Part shown: positions 1-7,644 of the stretch, in pieces
How the letters are laid out: each line of letters begins with the position of its first letter
How positions within the stretch are numbered: position 1 is the stretch's first letter
DNA from: Dehalococcoidia bacterium
Lineage (GTDB): Bacteria; Chloroflexota; Dehalococcoidia; JACVQG01; JAHKAY01
Direction: 5' to 3'
Length of the DNA stretch: 17,190 nt
Assembly: GCA_030740315.1 (NCBI GenBank)
Contig: JASLXN010000013.1
Span: 1-17,190 of the forward strand
Notes under the pieces: model-generated
Told to the model about the DNA's origin: nothing
The model's input: only the letters and a program-made list of their open reading frames with translations
The model's database searches: none
Made by a program: the position numbers and the translations under genes

Positions 1-543
1 CGGATATTATACGATGGACAGCCGGTGTATTACCGCATGTCCCTGCTGCGCTACCCCAGCCAGTACGGGGCGGCCTTGGTGGGGGGGCGCTTTACCTACG
101 CCATGCACGGCAGCTACTCCATAGCCGAGGACGGCACCTGGGGACCCCTGCCTTCCCTGAAGGAGTTGGGGATAACCATCCGTACCCGGGATGATGCCCT
201 GAGGGTGCTGGCAGACCACTGTATGCTCAACCGCCCCTTGATGTGGACAGAGTATATCCCATCCAAGGTGCAGGAACATATAATGCTGGCACGGGACTGG
301 AATGTAGACGGGGTGCTCTACCACCTGGACCTGGGGTGCAAGTTCATCGCAGCCGGGCACCAGGAGGCCAGGCTGGCGGTGCAGAACATGGGTAAAAGCA
401 CCATGTCCTTCGAGGCGTCAAGCTCCGACCCCAGGGACCTCGCCGAGGGCCAGGTGGTTGACCAGATGGATACTTTCCTACGCAATATGGGCCTGACACC
501 AACGGAGGACGGAAACGGCCATCGGGCTGGTGACGACGAATAA
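1..543 (+). CDS. 2-hydroxyacyl-CoA dehydratase / benzoyl-CoA reductase D-type subunit, C-terminal part
   Basis: The reading frame is open from the first base, so the N-terminus lies off the left edge; 180 residues are visible. The last 80 residues match the end of the HgdB/BcrC/FldC-type family (PF06050): a DGVLYHLDLGCK stretch with a cysteine after a hydrophobic strand, an E-A-R helix (HQEARLAVQNMG), then SFEASSSDPRDLAEGQ and a closing helix (DTFLRNMGL). In this family the two subunits hold a [4Fe-4S] cluster and take one electron from an ATP-driven activase, to dehydrate 2-hydroxyacyl-CoA or reduce an aromatic ring. No partner subunit or activase is visible, so they may lie to the left. The next gene starts 18 bp downstream, which suggests an operon. 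The family is fairly sure; the substrate is unknown. Confidence 0.75.
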   Translation, partial: RILYDGQPVYYRMSLLRYPSQYGAALVGGRFTYAMHGSYSIAEDGTWGPLPSLKELGITIRTRDDALRVLADHCMLNRPLMWTEYIPSKVQEHIMLARDWNVDGVLYHLDLGCKFIAAGHQEARLAVQNMGKSTMSFEASSSDPRDLAEGQVVDQMDTFLRNMGLTPTEDGNGHRAGDDE

Positions 544-561
544 CGTTAGGGGACGGCCTCT

Positions 562-846
562 GTGAGGCTATTGCTCATTGGAGCTCTGGCGGCGGCCCTG
601 GCCTACCTATTTTGGCGTCTCCGTACGCCATCCCGGAAAGACCCGGAGTTGCCACTGCAGCTCCCCACCGGGGAAATAGAGTTGGTGTGCCCGGCCTGTG
701 GCCGCGACAAGTGGCAGGTGCGGGGCAGGCTCAGCCCGAACAAGGCACTTATGTTACAATGCACCAGTTGCAGCCGTACCATCACCTTCCAAGGGGATAT
801 GGAGCGGGTGGACCACCACCCCAGCCACCCCAACAACGAAGGCTAA
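562..846 (+). CDS. small membrane-anchored zinc-ribbon protein
   Basis: This 94-residue protein starts at GTG with a TTAGGGGA-type ribosome binding site 9 bp upstream. Residues 1-18 form one hydrophobic segment (LLLIGALAAALAYLFW), followed by arginines, which suggests a single N-terminal membrane anchor with the rest in the cytoplasm. Residues 41-80 form a zinc ribbon with two Cys pairs, C43-P-A-C46 and C67-T-S-C70. The C-terminal tail is rich in His and Pro. I do not recognise a named family. The tight spacing on both sides (18 bp and 20 bp) places it in one operon with the dehydratase-like gene and the ATC-hydrolase-like gene, so it may be a metal-binding accessory factor of that operon; this is inference. 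Confidence 0.7.
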   Translation: MRLLLIGALAAALAYLFWRLRTPSRKDPELPLQLPTGEIELVCPACGRDKWQVRGRLSPNKALMLQCTSCSRTITFQGDMERVDHHPSHPNNEG

Positions 847-866
847 TCCAGGGTAAAGGGGAATTT

Positions 867-1345
867 ATGACCACGATGTCAATGGAGGAGAGGCTCCACC
901 GCTCGGTGGCCGGGGACGCCGCTATTATCGCCACTATGGCCCAGTCCACCAAGGAGAAGTACGGGGAAGAGGGTTTGGCCGCACTCCGTGACAGCCTGGA
1001 GCAGACCTACCGCCGCCTCATCCCGTCGGTTGCTCGCCAGGCCGGTGCCCGTGTTGGTGACGGTACCATAGAGGACTGGGCCACGGTGGAGGCCTACATC
1101 TGCCGGATGGGAGGCATGGAGTTTGAGTTAGAGGTTACGCCTGAGAAGGGCATACTCCGGGTAAACTCCTGCCCCATGGAGGGGCAGTTCCGGCGCATAT
1201 CTCAGGACTGCTGCCCGGAGGTGTAGGCATTGAGCGGGGAATCGCCGGTGCCATCAACCCCAATCTGGAGGTAAAGGGCAGCCGTTACCTGCCCCGTGGC
1301 GAGGGCTGCTGCGAGATTATCTGCCAGCTGAAACCCACAACCTGA
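867..1345 (+). pseudogene. ATC-hydrolase-like protein (PF14196 type), broken by a single frameshift
   Basis: The frame opens at ATG 867 behind the ribosome binding site AAAGGGGA and stops at TAG 1224-1226, giving 119 residues. The missing C-terminus is directly readable in the next frame from about 1223 to TGA 1343-1345: GIERGIAGAINPNLEV, then KGSRYLPRGEGCCEIICQ. Adding one base near 1223 joins ...DCCPEV to V-GIERGIAG and gives one protein of about 159 residues. The layout (helical N-terminus with KYGEEGLAALRD, a central VNSCPMEG, then a Cys, a NPNL motif and a LPRGEGCCE motif) resembles the L-2-amino-thiazoline-4-carboxylic acid hydrolase-like family. Members of that family are often of unknown function. 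Either the gene is recently broken or one base is missing from the assembly. Operon partner of the two genes upstream. Confidence 0.6.
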
Positions 1346-2028
1346 GCCACAAGCAGCCTTTGCCCATACCCACTAGCCCCTGAATCCCCACACTGTGTCC
1401 AAGGTAAGGAGCACATCTCATACCTATGCCGGCTGCAACATGACCGCTTGGGGCAGCTTGTCCATCACACTGAGATGTCTGTGGCTTTTTCTCAACTCGC
1501 TTGGACAAGCCAAGTTATAGCCGGAAGAGTAGTCTGAATCAGTTCCTAAGTTCTCGGCTGGGAGGAAAAGACCGACAGGTTTTATTCAAAGAGGTCGCAA
1601 GGGGTTTGACCATCCTCCTTGACTCGGCGGTGTTCGTTTAAAGATTGGCTTGTCATATCCCCCTCCGTCTCCCTGACTGTGACTTGCTGTTGAGGTTCAT
1701 AGCATAAAGTTGAGCCATCCTATTACAAGTTGCCCGCGCCGCTGAAGGTAATCATCAGTTCAGGTGTTCTTGATCCTATCTATCATGGGCTATGTTGGTT
1801 AACCATTGTGCCCATAGTTGAACCTAAACTGGTACCCAGCCAGGATCCGAATTCCCCCGTGGTGCATATTACACGCCGGCGATACTTCATCGGCAAGAGT
1901 GAAGGGAGAGGGGTTTGGCTCTCCAGCTAAATCTAACTTGATGGGTGGGTGGGAACAGCAAAGGCAACTTTGCGGCCCCGTAACGCCCGTTTCTAATCCC
2001 CCGGCCACGCTGCCATGATAGGGGTAAT
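1346..2028. other. 683-bp intergenic stretch without a recognisable gene
   Basis: Reading both strands I find only short open frames with no family signature and no convincing ribosome binding site. Base composition is visibly less GC-rich than in the flanking genes. The stretch holds repeated GCTTGTCC / TTGGCTTGTC words in both orientations and a cluster of KpnI, BamHI and EcoRI sites at 1831-1854. It lies between a frameshifted gene and a pseudogene, so it is probably decayed sequence. Confidence 0.6.
1456..1510. repeat. inverted repeat GCTTGTCCA / TGGACAAGC with a related third copy
   Basis: GCTTGTCCA at 1456-1464 pairs perfectly with TGGACAAGC at 1502-1510 across a 37-nt loop. The right arm, extended to GACAAGCCAA at 1505-1514, is also the exact reverse complement of TTGGCTTGTC at 1645-1654. 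No open reading frame lies between the copies. This could be the scar of a small mobile element or a regulator site, or it could be chance. Confidence 0.35.
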
Positions 2029-2701
2029 TTGGTAGCACCAGCACGGTGTGCCCTGCGGGCTGGAGAGGGGTTTATATCCCATTCCCTGCTCATGGTGGCC
2101 ACCAGCACCCTGGGTAACGCCTTCAACTATTTCTACCATGTGGCCGTGGGCCGTTGGCTGGGACCGCAGGAGTGCGGCGCCTTTGGTGCTCTTTCGCCAT
2201 ATTCTACTTCGTGGGCGTGTCCTCTACCGTCGTGCAGTCCTCCGTGGCCCGGTTCGTGCCAAGCTACACCCCAGCGGGGCCTTAATGGGACTGAGGTGGT
2301 TCTTCATCGCCATAATGGCCCGGCTTTCCCTGGTGGCAGTAGCCCTATTATTTACCATAGCGGCGGTCTCCCCGCTGATAGGTGGCTTTCTAAGGATCCC
2401 CACCGGGCTGGTAGTCATCACCGGGGTCACTGATATGGCCGCAGTCATGCACTCGGCAGCCTCGGGGGCCATCTAGGGCCGGCAGCTCTTTCGTTTTCTG
2501 GGAAGCGTACACTTCGCCACCTATGGGTCCAAATTCCTGTTAGCAGTATTGCTGCTCTAGCTGGGACGAGGGGTGAGCGGAGCATTGTGGGCCATGGCTC
2601 TGGGATATATGTTCGCGCTTGCGGTTGCGGCGTGGCCCCTGCGGGATGCTGGCCGATGTATCAAGGCTGTGGCTTTCCCCGCCCAACTGATGTGGATGTA
2701 A
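2029..2701 (+). pseudogene. polysaccharide/lipid-linked oligosaccharide flippase (Wzx/MATE-like), decayed remnant
   Basis: The protein can be followed through three frames. Frame 1, up to about 2190, gives LLMVATSTLGNAFNYFYHVA and GRWLGPQECGAFGAL. Frame 3, about 2193-2275, gives AIFYFVGVSSTVVQSSVARF and VPSYTPAG. Frame 2, about 2275-2701, gives ALMGLRWFFIAIMARLSL, a hydrophobic segment, then GRQLFRFLGSVHF and GVSGALWAMALGYMFALAVA. Frame 2 has in-frame TAG codons at 2474-2476 and 2558-2560 and ends at TAA 2699-2701. The GRWLGPxEYGxFGAL signature near the N-terminus and the repeated membrane helices are typical of polysaccharide biosynthesis export proteins, which flip lipid-linked sugars across the inner membrane. 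A living member has 400-500 residues; only about 220 remain. Two frameshifts plus two stops make a real pseudogene much more likely than sequencing error. Confidence 0.7.
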
Positions 2702-2733
2702 AAAAGGGGGACCGACGGCCCAGTGGACCGGTC
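2701..2733 (-). terminator. probable intrinsic terminator after the HD-domain gene
   Basis: Read on the minus strand, a GACCGGT...GTCGGTC stem (seven pairs, two of them G-U, with further internal C-G pairs) is followed by CCCCC and then TTTTT at 2705-2701. It lies about 20 bp past the stop codon of the HD-domain gene, where an end to the uvrA-MFS-HD transcript is expected. Confidence 0.45.
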
Positions 2734-2755
2734 AGCCCTCCAAGCACCTAAGGAC

Positions 2756-3307
2756 TCACAGGCCCAAATCGGAAGCAATCTCCTGCATAGCCCCCACCCC
2801 CAGGGAGACGAACTCCTCCAGGTCCAGCCCCAACCATTCCTGACACCGGGAGATGTGCTCCCTGTTGGCACCGGCGGCGAAACGCTTCTCCTTGAAACGC
2901 TTGAGCACAGAGGCCGCCGTCATCCCGGATATCCTGTCCGGTCGCACCATTGCCACTGCCGCTATAAGGCCGGTAAGGGGGTCCGCGCAGAAAAGGGCCC
3001 TGTCCAGCAGGCCCACCTGGGGCACACCGTGGGCCTCGTTGTGTGTCAGCACAGCCTGGACAATGTCTTGGGAGAGGCCCATCCCCCGCAGTAACTCCGC
3101 GCCCTCCTTACTGTGGCGGGCCATGTCACCCCCAGTAAGCTCCACATCTATATCATGGAGCAGCCCCGCCAGCGCCCACTCATCTGGGTCTCCCCCCAAG
3201 CGCCGGGCGAGGGCCGCCAGGATGGCCTCCGTTGCCAGCATGTGCTTAATGAGATTGGCGTTTTTTACTTTTTTTTGGACTGCGGCCAGTGCCTTTTCCC
3301 GCGTCAT
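2756..3307 (-). CDS. HD-superfamily metal-dependent phosphohydrolase
   Basis: This 183-residue cytoplasmic protein carries an HD domain over most of its length. The likely metal-binding set is H22 (in LIKHMLATEA), H51-D52 (in GLLHDIDVE), H65 (in ARHSKEGAELL), H89 and H93 (in LTHNEAHG) and D109 (in FCADPLTG). The length and the LLHDID...H...H..HG...CADPLTGLI layout match stand-alone predicted HDIG-type hydrolases, which cleave phosphate esters of nucleotides or similar compounds; the substrate is not predictable. It starts at ATG with only a weak ribosome binding site, 75 bp after the stop of the MFS gene on the same strand. It is probably the last gene of the uvrA transcript, although a TACAAT near 3345 could serve as a weak promoter of its own. 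Confidence 0.8.
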   Translation of the reverse strand: MTREKALAAVQKKVKNANLIKHMLATEAILAALARRLGGDPDEWALAGLLHDIDVELTGGDMARHSKEGAELLRGMGLSQDIVQAVLTHNEAHGVPQVGLLDRALFCADPLTGLIAAVAMVRPDRISGMTAASVLKRFKEKRFAAGANREHISRCQEWLGLDLEEFVSLGVGAMQEIASDLGL

Positions 3308-3382
3308 AGCTAATTCCAGTCCCGTATTCCGTTTTACCCACCAATTGTAACACTGAAGGCAGTAGGGCAGTTACAAGGTTCG

Positions 3383-4564
3383 CTACTCCAGTTCCGGCAC
3401 TTCCCTCATCCAGGATACCAGTGCAGCCCCGATGATGAAAAGTGCTATGCCCAACCCAAAGGCCGGATAGTAGCTGCCGGTACGATCAAAGACAAACCCC
3501 GCTACCATAGGTCCCGATGACGCCATCACAGCCCCTCCCAACTGCACTCCTCCTATTACCGCCGCCACGGACCCGATGCCGAAGAACTGCGCCGCCAGGA
3601 AGGGCATCAGCACCGCATAGCCCCCCCAGGCAAAGCCATACAACGCCACAAAGGGGTATATCATCGACGGATCCCGCATGACAAGTAACCACGCCAGGCC
3701 CGTAATTGAAAGCAGGGCACTGAGCATCCAAGGTCCCCGCCCCCCGAAACGGTCGGCTAGGTAGCCCGTGAATATCATACCCACAAACCCGCAAATGCCC
3801 ACCATGGAGACCAGTGTGGCCCCTTTTGCCGCCGCAAGGCCCAAGTCTGTGGAGAAGGTCACCATATGGGCCACAACCATGTGCACCGCGGATAAAGAGG
3901 TGCCGGAGGCCAGTAATACCTTCCAGAAGGTCGCGGTTCTAATTGCTCGCGACAGGCTGTACCCACTAAGCCGACGTGCGCTGGCAGTCGGCAGCCTGCC
4001 TCCCATCAACTGTCCCAGCGACAGCACCAGAAGCCCTATGACCACCCCCACCAGCATATAAGTCTGTCTCCACCCCAACGCGGACATAACCTCTGAAAGG
4101 GCCAGTGGCACTATTGCCGTCCCCAGGGTGATTCCAGAGACACCCACGCTCAGGGCCAAGCCCCGCCGCTGGTGAAAGCGCCGGCTCACAGCCCCTACCA
4201 CTGGCACAAAGACGGTGGCACCCCCCATACCTGTCATCAGGTACAGCGCGTAAAGCTGCCACAGTTCCTGCACCTGGGATAACAACAAGTAGCCCACACC
4301 CAACAGCACTGCCCCCACTGACACTAGGGGCCGGGCACCATATTTATCTGCCAGGTAGCCGGTCAACGGGGATAGTATTCCCTGGCCCACCATAGCCGCT
4401 GACAGGGCACCAGCGGTCCCTCCTCTCGACCATTCGAAGTCGTCCAGAAGGTACTTCAGAAAAACATTGAAGGCCACGAAGCTGCCTATAATAGTGGTGG
4501 TGATAAGCATGCCCGCTGGGGCCACAACCCAGTCCGGCAGCCACGATGCCTTTAATTTCTCCAA
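3383..4564 (-). CDS. major facilitator superfamily (MFS) transporter, monocarboxylate/oxalate-formate antiporter-like
   Basis: About 393 residues with a 12-helix pattern. MFS motif A appears twice, as GYLADKYGARPL after helix 2 and GYLADRFGGRGP after helix 8, so both halves are present. The N-terminal segment (WVVAPAGMLITTTIIGSFVA) aligns with the YGWVIVAA start typical of the oxalate/formate-antiporter and MCT-like groups. This suggests import or export of a small organic anion across the inner membrane. Start choice is open: a TTG at 4564-4562 begins one base after the uvrA stop, while a TTG at 4609 would overlap uvrA by 44 bp; neither has a good ribosome binding site. The next clear ATG (4510) would cut into the first helix. 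I favour 4564, with translation coupled to uvrA. Confidence 0.8.
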   Translation of the reverse strand: MEKLKASWLPDWVVAPAGMLITTTIIGSFVAFNVFLKYLLDDFEWSRGGTAGALSAAMVGQGILSPLTGYLADKYGARPLVSVGAVLLGVGYLLLSQVQELWQLYALYLMTGMGGATVFVPVVGAVSRRFHQRRGLALSVGVSGITLGTAIVPLALSEVMSALGWRQTYMLVGVVIGLLVLSLGQLMGGRLPTASARRLSGYSLSRAIRTATFWKVLLASGTSLSAVHMVVAHMVTFSTDLGLAAAKGATLVSMVGICGFVGMIFTGYLADRFGGRGPWMLSALLSITGLAWLLVMRDPSMIYPFVALYGFAWGGYAVLMPFLAAQFFGIGSVAAVIGGVQLGGAVMASSGPMVAGFVFDRTGSYYPAFGLGIALFIIGAALVSWMREVPELE

Positions 4565-4565
4565 A

Positions 4566-7424
4566 TCAGTTACCGCTGGCAGGTACGGGCTGGCCCAAAT
4601 CACGGGCAAGCAGCTTTTTTATGTACTGGCCGGTGCTGGAGCTGCCTACCTCGGCCACACGCTCCGGGGTGCCTTGAGCTACAACATAGCCACCTCTATC
4701 CCCCGCCCCAGGCCCCAGGTCTATCAGCCAGTCGGCGTTTTTGATGACATCCAGATGGTGCTCAATGACCACTACCGTGTTGCCGCCGTCCACCAGGCGG
4801 TGCAACACCTGGAGTAGGGCGGCTACATCGCTGAACGACAGTCCGGTGGTAGGCTCATCCAGGATATACAACGTGTTGCCGGTAGCACGCCGAGACAGCT
4901 CGGTGGACAGCTTTACCCGCTGGGCCTCACCTCCAGATAGGGTGGTGGCCGGCTGGCCCAGGCGTATATAGCCCAGCCCCACATCCCTCAACGTCTCTAA
5001 CTTGGACCTGATTTTGGGTTGGGCGGAGAAGAAACCTAGGGCCTCCTCCACCGTCATGTCCAGCACATCTGCTATGCTTCTGCCTTTGAAATAGACCTCA
5101 AGCGCCTCCCGGTTGTAGCGCTTCCCCCCGCACACTTCGCAGGACACGGTGACATCGGGCAAGAAGTGCATCTCAATCTGAATGTAGCCCTCCCCATGAC
5201 AGGCCTCGCACCGCCCACCCCTGACGTTGAACGAGAAGCGGCCCGGGGTATAGCCTCTGACGCGGGCCTCCGGAAGGGAGGCGAAAACCTCACGGATGGG
5301 TGTAAAGGTCCCGGTGTATGTAGCCGGGTTGGAGCGCGGGGTGCGGCCGATGGCGGACTGGTCTATGCCCACCACCTTATCAATGTGCTCCACCCCTTCC
5401 AGGCCATCGCATTCCCCTGGCCTCTCCCGGGACCGGTAGAGGGTCTGGGCCAGTTTATTGTAGAGAATATCATTCACCAGCGTGCTCTTGCCCGAGCCCG
5501 AAACACCGGTGACCCCCACCAGTTTGCCTAAGGGGATGCGAACATTGAAGCCCTTCAGGTTATTCTGCCGAGCACCTAGCACCGTTAAGCAGGGGCCGTT
5601 GCCCTTGCGCCGCCGCCGGGGGATAGGGATTTTTTTGGCCCCGCTAAGGTACTGCCCGGTGATGGATTGTGGAGCACGCTTAACCTCCTCCATCGTGCCC
5701 ACCACCACCACCTCACCACCCCGCTCCCCGGCCCCCGGTCCCATATCGATGATGAGGCCAGCTGCACGCATCACCGCCTCATCGTGCTCCACTACTATAA
5801 TGGTGTTACCCAGGTCCCGCAGCCGCTTCAGGGTCTCGATCAGACGGTAGCCATCGGCGGGATGCAGCCCCACCGTAGGCTCATCGCAAATATAGAGCAC
5901 CCCCATTAGGCCACTGCCTATTTGAGTGGCCAGCCGGATGCGCTGTGCCTCCCCTCCGGCCAGGGTGGTAGAGGACCGGTCCAGGGTGAGGTATTCCAGC
6001 CCAACATCGTGCAGGAAGCCCAACCGAGAGCGGATCTCCTTGAGCACCTGGCGAGCTATTATCTGCTCTCTGGACGAGAGGACATCGCTACTCTCAAGGT
6101 GATTCACCCATTCCAGGGCCTCATTCACCGGCAGCGCTGTTACCTCCATGATGTTCCTGGATTCTACGGTCACCGCCAGCGCCTCCGGCCTAAGCCGTTT
6201 CCCCTGACACCTGGTACAGGGATGGGATGACATATGCTTCTCTATCTCTCCTCGCACCAGATCCGAGTTGGTCTCTTTATAGCGCCGCTCCAAATAAGGC
6301 ACCACTCCTTCAAAGCCAGTGAAGTGCGCGCGAACCCTGCCATAGCGGTTTCGGTACTTTACCATGTGTCCATCCTCACCGTAGAAGACCATCCTCAGGT
6401 TATCTTCGGAGAGCTCGCTAACGGGCACTTCCGTAGAAAAGCCGTGCTGGCGTGCCACATCCTCAAGCTGGTTTGAGCCCCAGGAGTTGTTCCAGACCCA
6501 GGATTGGATGGCACCCTCCGAAAGGGAGAGAGCTTTGTTGGGCAACAGCAGCTCCGGGTCTACCTCCAGCTTGTTGCCCAGTCCGGTGCAGGCGGGACAG
6601 GCCCCATGGGGGCTGTTGAAGCTGAAGGTGCGCGGGGCGATTTCCCCCAGGCTTATGCCGCATTGGACACAGGCGAAGTGCTCAGAGAACAGCACCTCCT
6701 CACCCCCCACGGACGCCACCAGCACCACCCCGGCCCCCATACGCAGGGCCGTCTCCACGGAGTCGGACAAACGGCTTTCCTCCACCTCCCGGGCCACCAC
6801 CCGGTCCACCACCACCTCTATGCTATGCTTCTTGTTCTTATCTAACCGGAACTCCTCAGAGAGATCAGCCAACCTGCCGTCCACCCTCACCCGCACATAG
6901 CCCGCTTTGCGCAGGTCTTCAAAGACCCCCAGGTGCTCACCCTTACGGTCCTGCACCAGCGAGGCCATTATCTGTAGGCGCTGGCCCTGCTGATAACTAT
7001 TCAGGGCGTCCACAATCTGCTGCACCGTCTGGGGAGCAATCTCCCTGCCGCACTGGGGGCAGTGGGCACGCCCCACCCGGGCGAAGAGAAGCCGAAGGTA
7101 ATCATAGATTTCCGTGACAGTCCCCACGATGGAGCGGGGGTTTCGGGAGGAGCCCTTCTGGTCTATGGATATCGCCGGGCTCAATCCTTCAATGTAGTCC
7201 ACATCGGGCTTCTCCATCTGTCCTAGGAACTGCCGCGCATAGGATGAAAGGGACTCAATATAGCGGCGCTGCCCCTCGGCGTAGATGGTGTCAAAGGCCA
7301 AGGAGCTCTTGCCTGAGCCGGAGACACCGGTTATGACCACCAATTTGTCCCTGGGGATAGCGACGTCTATGTTCTTGAGGTTGTGCTCCCGAGCACCCCG
7401 GACTACGATAGCATCTGTGGTCAT
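4566..7424 (-). CDS. uvrA: UvrA, excinuclease ABC subunit A
   Basis: The 952-residue product is close to the usual UvrA length (about 940). UvrA is the damage-recognising ATPase dimer of nucleotide excision repair and loads UvrB onto distorted DNA. Visible in order: Walker A 1 (GVSGSGKSS, 33-41); the SSYARQFL...IDQKGSSRNPRS signature (60-98); zinc module 1 with C252, C255, C276, C279; ABC signature 1, here LAGGE (488-492); DEPTVGLH (514-521); Walker A 2 (GVSGSGKST, 640-648); zinc module 2 with C739, C742, C762, C765; ABC signature 2 LSGGE (829-833); Walker B/D-loop DEPTTGL (856-862). The residue after the last is Ser863, where most UvrA proteins have His. I chose ATG 7424 over upstream codons because GGGGGA precedes it and MTTDAIVVRGAREHNLK is the family's typical start. 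First gene of a probable uvrA-MFS-HD transcript. Confidence 0.97.
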   Translation of the reverse strand: MTTDAIVVRGAREHNLKNIDVAIPRDKLVVITGVSGSGKSSLAFDTIYAEGQRRYIESLSSYARQFLGQMEKPDVDYIEGLSPAISIDQKGSSRNPRSIVGTVTEIYDYLRLLFARVGRAHCPQCGREIAPQTVQQIVDALNSYQQGQRLQIMASLVQDRKGEHLGVFEDLRKAGYVRVRVDGRLADLSEEFRLDKNKKHSIEVVVDRVVAREVEESRLSDSVETALRMGAGVVLVASVGGEEVLFSEHFACVQCGISLGEIAPRTFSFNSPHGACPACTGLGNKLEVDPELLLPNKALSLSEGAIQSWVWNNSWGSNQLEDVARQHGFSTEVPVSELSEDNLRMVFYGEDGHMVKYRNRYGRVRAHFTGFEGVVPYLERRYKETNSDLVRGEIEKHMSSHPCTRCQGKRLRPEALAVTVESRNIMEVTALPVNEALEWVNHLESSDVLSSREQIIARQVLKEIRSRLGFLHDVGLEYLTLDRSSTTLAGGEAQRIRLATQIGSGLMGVLYICDEPTVGLHPADGYRLIETLKRLRDLGNTIIVVEHDEAVMRAAGLIIDMGPGAGERGGEVVVVGTMEEVKRAPQSITGQYLSGAKKIPIPRRRRKGNGPCLTVLGARQNNLKGFNVRIPLGKLVGVTGVSGSGKSTLVNDILYNKLAQTLYRSRERPGECDGLEGVEHIDKVVGIDQSAIGRTPRSNPATYTGTFTPIREVFASLPEARVRGYTPGRFSFNVRGGRCEACHGEGYIQIEMHFLPDVTVSCEVCGGKRYNREALEVYFKGRSIADVLDMTVEEALGFFSAQPKIRSKLETLRDVGLGYIRLGQPATTLSGGEAQRVKLSTELSRRATGNTLYILDEPTTGLSFSDVAALLQVLHRLVDGGNTVVVIEHHLDVIKNADWLIDLGPGAGDRGGYVVAQGTPERVAEVGSSSTGQYIKKLLARDLGQPVPASGN

Positions 7425-7435
7425 ACCAGTCCCCC

Positions 7436-7464
7436 ATTGTACACCCGGATACCCCACCAAACAA
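7436..7464 (-). promoter_or_regulatory. possible sigma-70 promoter of uvrA
   Basis: On the minus strand TTGTTT (7464-7459) and TACAAT (7441-7436) are separated by exactly 17 bp. The expected transcription start would fall only a few bases before the uvrA ATG at 7424, giving a nearly leaderless mRNA that omits the GGGGGA ribosome binding site. Either the site is fortuitous or uvrA has two modes of expression. I see no LexA-like operator beside it. Confidence 0.35.
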
Positions 7465-7554
7465 GTTACGGTGAGCCTCGTGGGTGCAGCCTTCCCCATA
7501 AGAGCAGACAAAATGAGGGCAAATAAGCAGAAAGGTCCATGCCTTCCAGAAGCC

Positions 7555-7583
7555 TTGACGCTCTCGAGGCACCGGCCTACAAT
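7555..7583 (+). promoter_or_regulatory. sigma-70-type promoter for the second MFS gene
   Basis: TTGACG (7555-7560) and TACAAT (7578-7583) with a 17-bp spacer. Transcription should start near 7590, giving a leader of about 55 nt before ATG 7645. Confidence 0.6.
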
Positions 7584-7644
7584 GGCAGCAACAATGGGGC
7601 CACAATAATGGGAAATTACCGCGCCCGCCCCACAGGAAGCTGAA

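Noticed and set aside
612..866. N-terminal extension of the ATC-hydrolase-like gene overlapping the zinc-ribbon gene
   Set aside because: The extension would be translated out of frame through the whole zinc-ribbon gene; ATG 867 has a good ribosome binding site.
2474..2560. Two in-frame TAG codons in the flippase as a sign of amber recoding
   Set aside because: The same gene also has two frameshifts and is truncated, and intact genes in the window use TAG as a normal stop (the cupredoxin-like gene, for example), so decay explains it better.
5166..5531. Several 100-140-residue plus-strand ORFs inside uvrA
   Set aside because: They are antisense shadows in GC-rich coding DNA, without ribosome binding sites or domain patterns.
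7425..7511. Longer UvrA start giving 981 residues
   Set aside because: The extra 29 residues have no family match, and the GGGGGA site and the usual MTTDAIVVRGAREHN start fit position 7424.
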